In this document: positions 58,553 through 64,000 of the stretch, one piece after another
How positions within the stretch are numbered: position 1 is the stretch's first letter
Layout of the letters: every line of letters begins with the position of its first letter
Origin: Bifidobacterium crudilactis
Lineage (GTDB): Bacteria; Actinomycetota; Actinomycetes; Actinomycetales; Bifidobacteriaceae
Assembly: GCF_000738005.1 (NCBI RefSeq)
Contig: NZ_JHAL01000002.1
Coordinates: forward strand, 742,634-806,633
Reading direction: 5' to 3'
DNA length: 64,000 nucleotides
The notes under the pieces: generated by a model
The model's input: the letters and a program-made list of their open reading frames with translations, nothing else
Databases searched by the model: none
What the model was told of the DNA's origin: nothing
Translations under genes and position numbers: made by a program

Positions 58553-58924
58553 TCAGTACCCATGAGCATGGAGATAGGCGTCATCGAAACCGAAATAATG
58601 ACCTATCTCGTGCAGCACCGTACTGCGAATCTGCTTGACCAGTTGAAGCTGCGTACTGCATATGCGCAGATGCGGACCTTTGAAAATCGTGATCACATCG
58701 GGTAACGCTCCCGCATATCCCCAACTGCGCCTTGGCAAGGGAATGCCCTCATACAATCCCAGGAGCTCCTCGGAACCATTGACAGGATGCTCACGAAGCT
58801 GCCGGTCGTCGGCCTCTTCGGCGACCGTGATGACGATGTTGTCGAGCACCTTGAGAAAACGTTCGGGAAGGCTGGCCAGCGCGTCATGAACCGCTGATTC
58901 GAATGCCTCGTCGGTCATCTCCAT
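58553..58924 (-). CDS. Small zincin-like metallopeptidase family protein
   Basis: A 123-residue protein with the metallopeptidase motif HEIGHYFGFDD close to its C-terminus and the family opening MEMTDEAFESAVHDALASLP. Actinobacterial members are common and uncharacterised. ATG 58924 has AGGGGG at 8 bases; an open frame to 59065 exists, but the extra 47 residues are outside the family. It is divergent from the ABC-F gene. Confidence 0.88.
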   Translation of the reverse strand: MEMTDEAFESAVHDALASLPERFLKVLDNIVITVAEEADDRQLREHPVNGSEELLGLYEGIPLPRRSWGYAGALPDVITIFKGPHLRICSTQLQLVKQIRSTVLHEIGHYFGFDDAYLHAHGY

Positions 58925-59100
58925 CGCCAACACCCCCTGAGCGTGCACGAGGACAGTGATATCCCACGTGGCCTGTTCATGCAAGGATACGCGAATATCG
59001 GTGCCGCGGGAGTCGCCGCTTATATCCACCCATTCGCTATGATGAGCGATTGGGTATTTTTTCATTCCACAACAAGCAAGAACAGGAAGACGGTAGAGGC

Positions 59101-60702
59101 ATGGCTATTGAAGCGCAGGGGCTGGAAATTCGTATAGGAGCCCGCGTGCTGCTGTCCCCCACCGATTTTCATGTTTCCAAAGGCGACCGCATAGGTCTGG
59201 TCGGCCGCAACGGAGCCGGCAAAACCACGTTGACCAGGGTCATCACCGGAGATATGCTCCCCTCCGACGGCAAGGTCAGGGTATCGGGGAAACTGGGGTA
59301 TCTCCCGCAATCCACGCATGTGGCAGACCCTCACCAGACCGCCATCGACCGTGTGATGAGCGCACGGGATATCGCATCGATTATCACCAGGATTCGCAAG
59401 TCGGAACAGGATATGACCAACCCGGACCCTGACATCATGGAAAAGGCCATGCGTCGCTATGACAAGGCGCAACAGGATTTCGAGAATGCCGGAGGGTATT
59501 CCGCCCAGTCCGAAGCCATCAAGATGGGTGAAAGCCTCGGTCTGGACCAGGAAGTGCTCAATCGTGAGCTCGGCACCCTCTCGGGCGGTCAGCGGCGACG
59601 CATCGAGTTGGCGCGAATCCTCTTCTCGGATGCCGACACGATGATTCTCGACGAGCCCACCAACCATTTGGATGCGGATTCCATCGAATGGCTGAAACAG
59701 TACCTCAAGCGCTTCGAAGGCGGATTCCTGGTCATCTCCCACTCGACGGAACTGCTTGACGAAACCGTCAACAAAGTATGGCATCTGGACGCGCAACGCG
59801 GAGCCATCGACATGTATGCCTTGGGGTGGAAGGCATATCTGCGTCAGCGAGTCGTCGACGAGGAACGCCGTCGGCGCGAACGCGAGGTGGCCGAGAAGAA
59901 GGCCGACCGTCTGATGAAGCAGGGTATTCGGCTCCATGCCAAAGCCACGAAGGCCGTCGCGGCCCAGAACATGATGCGACGCGCCGAACGTCTGCTGGAG
60001 AACACCGAAGATGCACAGAGAGCCGAGAAGGTCGCCGATCTGCGCTTCCCGGAACCCGCACCTTGCGGGCGCACGCCCATTATGGCCAAGGACATATCCA
60101 AGGCATTCGGCTCCAATATCGTCTTTGCAGGCATCAACCTGGCCATCGACAAAGGTTCTCGTGTGGTGATACTCGGATATAACGGTGCCGGAAAAACCAC
60201 TACGCTGCGTCTGCTGGCAGGCATTGACAAGCCTGACACCGGCGAGGTCGAATTCGGTCACGGCGCGAAAATCGGTTACTTCGCCCAGGAGCACGACACC
60301 TTGGACAACAATGTCAGCGTTCTGGAGAATCTCCAACAGGTTGCCCCCAACCTCGAAGACACTCAGGCACGTTCGATACTCGGTTCCTTCCTGTTCTCCG
60401 GAGACGACGCGATGAAACCGACCTCGGTACTCTCCGGTGGCGAAAAGACCAGACTGGCCCTGGCGACTCTGGTCACGAGCAGGGCGAACGTCCTGCTGCT
60501 GGACGAGCCCACCAACAACCTCGACCCCGCCAGCCGTGACGAGATTCTCAAAGCCATCTCCAAATACGAAGGAGCGATAGTGCTGGTCACCCACGATGAG
60601 GGCGCGGTGCTTGCATTGAATCCTGAACGCGTATTGCTGATGCCTGACGGAGACGAGGATCTCTGGAACGACGGCTATCTTGAGTTGGTGGCTGAGGAGT
60701 AA
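59101..60702 (+). CDS. ABC-F family ATPase
   Basis: A 533-residue soluble protein with two ABC domains and no membrane segment: Walker A GRNGAGKTT and GYNGAGKTT, signatures LSGGQRRRIELA and LSGGEKTRLALA, and Walker B with DEPTNHLD and DEPTNNLD. A basic, Arg- and Glu-rich linker lies between. ABC-F proteins act on the ribosome in translation or antibiotic protection; the branch is not clear here. ATG 59101 gives MAIEAQGLEIRIG as usual in the family. It is divergent from the metallopeptidase. Confidence 0.95.
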   Translation: MAIEAQGLEIRIGARVLLSPTDFHVSKGDRIGLVGRNGAGKTTLTRVITGDMLPSDGKVRVSGKLGYLPQSTHVADPHQTAIDRVMSARDIASIITRIRKSEQDMTNPDPDIMEKAMRRYDKAQQDFENAGGYSAQSEAIKMGESLGLDQEVLNRELGTLSGGQRRRIELARILFSDADTMILDEPTNHLDADSIEWLKQYLKRFEGGFLVISHSTELLDETVNKVWHLDAQRGAIDMYALGWKAYLRQRVVDEERRRREREVAEKKADRLMKQGIRLHAKATKAVAAQNMMRRAERLLENTEDAQRAEKVADLRFPEPAPCGRTPIMAKDISKAFGSNIVFAGINLAIDKGSRVVILGYNGAGKTTTLRLLAGIDKPDTGEVEFGHGAKIGYFAQEHDTLDNNVSVLENLQQVAPNLEDTQARSILGSFLFSGDDAMKPTSVLSGGEKTRLALATLVTSRANVLLLDEPTNNLDPASRDEILKAISKYEGAIVLVTHDEGAVLALNPERVLLMPDGDEDLWNDGYLELVAEE

Positions 60703-60766
60703 GGCGTTTTTTCGGCGGTTGCACGCGGACATCTGCGCCAAACTGGCCCATTTGCACCGCTGTTAC

Positions 60767-60881
60767 CCGTTTGTGTAGGGATTGGCGAGTAACTAAAGTC
60801 TATGACGCCAGCAGAATGGCGGTTTTCCGGCATGTCGCATAGCGCATACCAGCCTTGTCCGCGGAAATCCCTACACAAACG
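60767..60881. repeat. 115-bp element with terminal inverted repeats, second copy
   Basis: CCGTTTGTGTAGGGATT and AATCCCTACACAAACG end this element, the same ends as the element at 6442-6558. The interior differs and has no long perfect hairpin. It lies between the ABC-F gene and the NAD(P)HX repair gene and contains no supported open frame. Confidence 0.8.
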
Positions 60882-60975
60882 ACAGATGCCTCGCCCAAGA
60901 CTTCACGGGTACAGTAGATAAGTACCGTGCGCTCATGAAGAACGCAGATACGATGCCGATGAAGGGGGTCGCCAT

Positions 60976-62892
60976 ATGCTGTCCTCGCTTGTTGATGATG
61001 ATGCTCAGGACATCGAGGGGTTTCTGACGGAGGCCTTCTCGACTGCATCGATTCGGGCTTTTGAAGAGCCCATGCTCGAAGCCGGGGTTCCGTTGATGCG
61101 TCATGCGGCTTCGCTGGTCGCCTGCACAGCCGAACGGATGATTGCCCAGTCGGGCATCGCGTTCTCGGACAGCCGCATCGCCGTGCTGGCTGGTGCGGGA
61201 AACAACGGAGGAGACGGCGTGTACGCGGCCGCCGCACTCGCCCGGTCCGGTGCCCATGTCGATGTCATCGCCGTTGGAAAATCCCTGCACTCGGGCGCTC
61301 TGGACCAGGTGCTGCACAGTGATGCGACGATTCTGGTCCTGGACGGGGACGCGCAGATTCCCGGATGCACGCTTCCTGAAAGCACCGAGGAGCAGCTCGC
61401 GCATATGAGCGAAGCATACGAGACCCTTCAGCAGGCGGATCTCATCATCGACGCGATGACCGGCATCGGAGTGCAGGGAAGCCTGCGCGGCATTGCAGCT
61501 CGCATCGCCGCGGCTCTCGGAGAATCCGGTAGGGTTCCTTCCCGTCCGGCCTTCCCTCCAGGGGCACATATCGCGCAATCCCATATGGTTCTCGCCGTCG
61601 ACGCCCCGTCAGGTATCGGTGTCGATGACGGCACCTTGCCGGGACCCTATATTCCTGCCGATGTCACGGTGACCTTCGGCGCCTTGAAAGCCTGTCAGGT
61701 GCTGCCACCTGCGGCATATGCCTGTGGGCAGCTGGTTCTCGCGGATTTCGACTTCGACACCGAGCAGGAAACACCCGTCGCGGAAGTCATGTCCGCGAGG
61801 AAATGCGCTCAATCCCTGAGACTTCCGCAACTTGGGGATTCGAAATACACCCGTCGCGTGGTAGGACTCGTCACTGGGTCCGGAAGCTATCCGGGAGCCG
61901 GTATGCTCTCCACGCTTGCCGCATCGCGTGGGAACGTAGGCATGGTCAGATACATCGGTCCCGAGCGTGTTCAGGAACATATACTGCAGTCGGCTCCGGA
62001 AGTGGTGTTCGAACAGGGCAGGGTCCAGTCCTGGGTTGTTGGTTCCGGAGTCCCGGCGGAAGCGAAACCCGGCGCCCACGGAACACTCGGGGACGAGGAT
62101 GCCGAGCAGATTCGCCACATCAAGGAACTGTTGCAGTGCTATGCCGCCGATGCCGTCACACTTGGCCATCCCCGCGAGGAAAACGATGATACCGGCGTCG
62201 AGGGCACAGGTAACACGGATACCCCGTCCTTGCCTCCTATCGTTGTTGATGCAGGAGCGTTGCCCTACCTCCCCCGCCATGTGCTCCCCTCCGTGGTGAT
62301 CACGCCTCACGCCGGTGAACTGGCCCGCCTCCTGCAATCCTTGGGCGAGGATGTGGACGCTTCGGGCGTAAGCGACGAGGCCGTGCGCTGGGCCACGAAG
62401 GCGTGCCGGCTCACCGGAGCGACCGTACTGCTCAAAGGCGCCGTCACGGTGATTGTCGGCGATGACGGTTCGGCAGAGCCAAGGCTGATGACCGTCGGGC
62501 GTGCTCCCGCATGGCTGTCGACCGCCGGAGCAGGGGATGTTCTGGCTGGTGTGCTCGGTGCGATGCTGGCGCAGAATGCCGATACCATCGAGAAACATCC
62601 CGAACTGCTGACCGACTATGTAGCTGCAGGAGCCTATGTCCATGCTTTGACCGCGGCCGTGGCAAGCGCTTCCGCGCAGTCGGGCTGGTCTTTGCCGGTG
62701 ATGGCCGACGCGGAGGATCTGCAGGCCTTCACCGATGATTTCGACAAGCGTGTTCAGGCAGTCAGCGCCGGCGATGGTCCGTCGCTCGGGCATCCGATTA
62801 CCGCCGGCGATTTGATTACGGCCATACCCGAGGCCTACGCCTTGCTGCTCAGCCTCTACGACGACCCCGTACCGGAAGAAGCGACGCTATAG
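60976..62892 (+). CDS. nnr: Bifunctional NAD(P)H-hydrate epimerase / ADP-dependent dehydratase
   Basis: A 638-residue fused repair enzyme. The N-terminal epimerase (NnrE, about 1-250) has VLAGAGNNGGDGVYAAA and VLAVDAPSGIGVDDG; the C-terminal ribokinase-like dehydratase (NnrD) has PHAGELARLL, LLKGAVTVI and WLSTAGAGDVLAG with the catalytic Asp. It restores hydrated NADH and NADPH. It is longer than Escherichia coli Nnr (515), with acidic insertions near residues 390-420. GGGGG precedes ATG 60976. gpmA follows after 39 bases. Confidence 0.95.
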   Translation: MLSSLVDDDAQDIEGFLTEAFSTASIRAFEEPMLEAGVPLMRHAASLVACTAERMIAQSGIAFSDSRIAVLAGAGNNGGDGVYAAAALARSGAHVDVIAVGKSLHSGALDQVLHSDATILVLDGDAQIPGCTLPESTEEQLAHMSEAYETLQQADLIIDAMTGIGVQGSLRGIAARIAAALGESGRVPSRPAFPPGAHIAQSHMVLAVDAPSGIGVDDGTLPGPYIPADVTVTFGALKACQVLPPAAYACGQLVLADFDFDTEQETPVAEVMSARKCAQSLRLPQLGDSKYTRRVVGLVTGSGSYPGAGMLSTLAASRGNVGMVRYIGPERVQEHILQSAPEVVFEQGRVQSWVVGSGVPAEAKPGAHGTLGDEDAEQIRHIKELLQCYAADAVTLGHPREENDDTGVEGTGNTDTPSLPPIVVDAGALPYLPRHVLPSVVITPHAGELARLLQSLGEDVDASGVSDEAVRWATKACRLTGATVLLKGAVTVIVGDDGSAEPRLMTVGRAPAWLSTAGAGDVLAGVLGAMLAQNADTIEKHPELLTDYVAAGAYVHALTAAVASASAQSGWSLPVMADAEDLQAFTDDFDKRVQAVSAGDGPSLGHPITAGDLITAIPEAYALLLSLYDDPVPEEATL

Positions 62893-62931
62893 CCCAGCGG
62901 TTCCGCCACATGACAAGGAGAGAAGCCGAAG

Positions 62932-63759
62932 ATGACACCGACCACAGCCACATTAATCGTCATGCGGCATGGCGAAAGCACATGGACCGATAAACGCATC
63001 AACCGTTTTGCCGGTTGGGCCGATGTTCCCCTCACTCCCAGGGGCGAGGAACAGGCACGCCATGCGTCGGCGCTGCTGTCCGACGCCGGGCTGAAACCCG
63101 ATGTCCTGTTTACCTCGGTGCTGCGCCGTTCGATACACACCGCCGATATCGTGCTGGACGGCATAGATAGGCTCTGGATTCCGGTGGAACGCAGCTGGCG
63201 CTTGAACGAACGTCATTACGGAGCGTTTCAGGGCCAAACCAGGCCCGCAATGAGGGAACGCTACGGGGAAGAGCGATTCAACATGTATCGTCGCTCATAC
63301 GATGTCAGACCACCTGACATCGACTCCGCATCACCGTACTTCCAGGGAAGCGACGATCGGTATTCCGCTCGATTCGCGGACGGCCTTGACGCCTTGAATC
63401 CCGCGGAGATCCGCAGTGAATGCCTGCAGGACGTCTGGCAGCGTCTTGAACCGCTGTGGCGCGCACGCATCGTTGCTCAACTGTCGCATGGCAACACCGT
63501 TCTGGTGGTGACCCACGGCTCCGTGGTGCGCTCGCTGGTCAAACATCTGGAGGGAATCAGCGATGCCGATATCGCTTCGGTCAATATCCCCACCGGAGTC
63601 CCCATGCTGTTCGACTTCTCTATTGCCTCGGATGGAACAATCCGTGCGGACGGGGCCGGACGATACCTGGACCCGGAAGCGGCGCAACAGGGCATCGCTG
63701 AAACCAGCGCCCTGGGAGCGGCGACCGCACCACTGCCTTCACCCGAGACAAGACCGTGA
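62932..63759 (+). CDS. gpmA: 2,3-bisphosphoglycerate-dependent phosphoglycerate mutase
   Basis: A 275-residue mutase. The phosphohistidine motif is VMRHGES (His13), LNERHYGAFQGQ and the second His in VTHGSVVRSLVKHLEG are typical of the cofactor-dependent mutase, and RRSYDVRPPDI is the substrate loop. A C-terminal tail of about 25 residues is additional. It interconverts 3- and 2-phosphoglycerate. ATG 62932 has AAGGAG 11 bases upstream. It is on one strand with the upstream nnr gene and close enough to share a transcript. Confidence 0.93.
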   Translation: MTPTTATLIVMRHGESTWTDKRINRFAGWADVPLTPRGEEQARHASALLSDAGLKPDVLFTSVLRRSIHTADIVLDGIDRLWIPVERSWRLNERHYGAFQGQTRPAMRERYGEERFNMYRRSYDVRPPDIDSASPYFQGSDDRYSARFADGLDALNPAEIRSECLQDVWQRLEPLWRARIVAQLSHGNTVLVVTHGSVVRSLVKHLEGISDADIASVNIPTGVPMLFDFSIASDGTIRADGAGRYLDPEAAQQGIAETSALGAATAPLPSPETRP

Positions 63760-63865
63760 CACCCCGACCATCGCACTGACGGTCATGGCATGCCGACACC
63801 CGAATCCGTGCGCACAGGGGTATAAGCGAGTTTCGTGTGTATATCCTCTGGTATAAATTCAATGT

Positions 63866-64000
63866 ATGACACTGCTGCAATTGAAATACATCGTCAAAAT
63901 CGTGGAATGCGGTTCGATGAACGAGGCATCCCACGAACTCTATGTTTCACAGCCTGCTCTGAGCTCCTCCGTCAAAGAGCTGGAGAACGAATTGGGTATC
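63866..64000 (+). CDS. LysR-family transcriptional regulator (5' part, cut by window end)
   Basis: Only the first 45 codons are present. They encode a winged helix-turn-helix of LysR type: LLQLKYIVKIVECGSMNEAS, LYVSQPALSSSVKELENELG. The target genes cannot be told. The 106 bases before it would hold its promoter, and LysR genes often control the divergent neighbour, but here the upstream gene runs in the same direction. Confidence 0.9.
   Translation, partial: MTLLQLKYIVKIVECGSMNEASHELYVSQPALSSSVKELENELGI

Noticed and set aside
59062..60741. 559-codon open frame antisense to the ABC-F gene
   Set aside because: The sense frame is a clear two-domain ABC protein; the antisense frame is a composition effect.

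Overview
The window looks like a core-chromosome segment of a Bifidobacteriaceae member (Bifidobacterium or a close relative). The evidence is moderately high G+C coding DNA, a cytidylate kinase-Der fusion protein, a mycobacterial-type phosphatidylinositol mannoside (PIM) cluster, actinobacterial SOS boxes, adjacent transketolase and transaldolase genes as needed for the bifid shunt, and the order secG-tpiA-pgk-whiA-rapZ-aroE-uvrC-uvrA. The genus is an inference; no rRNA or phosphoketolase gene lies in the window. I see no transposase, integrase, prophage or CRISPR array.

Layout. 1-265: tandem repeat and tRNA-Pro(GGG). 510-4892 (minus): a short MetE-like methyltransferase, cmk-der and a pseudouridine synthase. 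5039-6055 (plus): aquaporin. 5972-11893 (minus): sucC-sucD-DUF6350-purH-DUF3017, largely translationally coupled. 11993-16422 (minus): apt, yajC, ruvB, ruvA, ruvC and yebC. 16526-22184 (minus): thrS-HIT-pgsA-patA-pimA, the lipid-anchor (PIM) pathway. 22371-25884 (minus): a serine hydrolase and two zinc-ribbon membrane proteins. 26223-32739 (minus): a fructan/sucrose locus with a GH32 hydrolase, a DUF624 protein and an ABC importer without its own ATPase, preceded by a promoter overlapped by a 28-bp palindrome.

33097-35533 (plus): a TPP riboswitch with tenA, then an amidohydrolase. 35619-36023: a four-tRNA operon (Gly, Cys, Val, Val) with a clear terminator. 36228-39166: PAC2, uppP and a fructosamine kinase. 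39411-42019 (minus): dnaJ and hrcA under a CIRCE element. 42289-45605 (plus): tkt-tal. 45829-49438 (minus): HAD hydrolase, secG, tpiA and pgk. 49677-58300 (minus): whiA, rapZ, aroE, uvrC and uvrA. 58553-58924 (minus): a small metallopeptidase. 59101 to the end (plus): an ABC-F protein, the bifunctional NAD(P)HX repair enzyme, gpmA and the start of a LysR regulator.

Underlying themes: central carbon metabolism (tkt, tal, tpiA, pgk, gpmA), DNA repair (ruvABC, uvrA, uvrC) with two near-consensus LexA sites, and envelope lipid synthesis. The structure not explained by genes is mostly intergenic palindromic repeats. Four copies of a 70-71 bp imperfect palindrome lie between 37 and 48.2 kb. Two copies of a 115-117 bp element with conserved terminal inverted repeats lie at 6.4 and 60.8 kb. 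A tandem pair with covarying hairpins abuts tRNA-Pro. These repeats, the split SOS control of the ruv genes and the fructan locus are the items most worth a second look.
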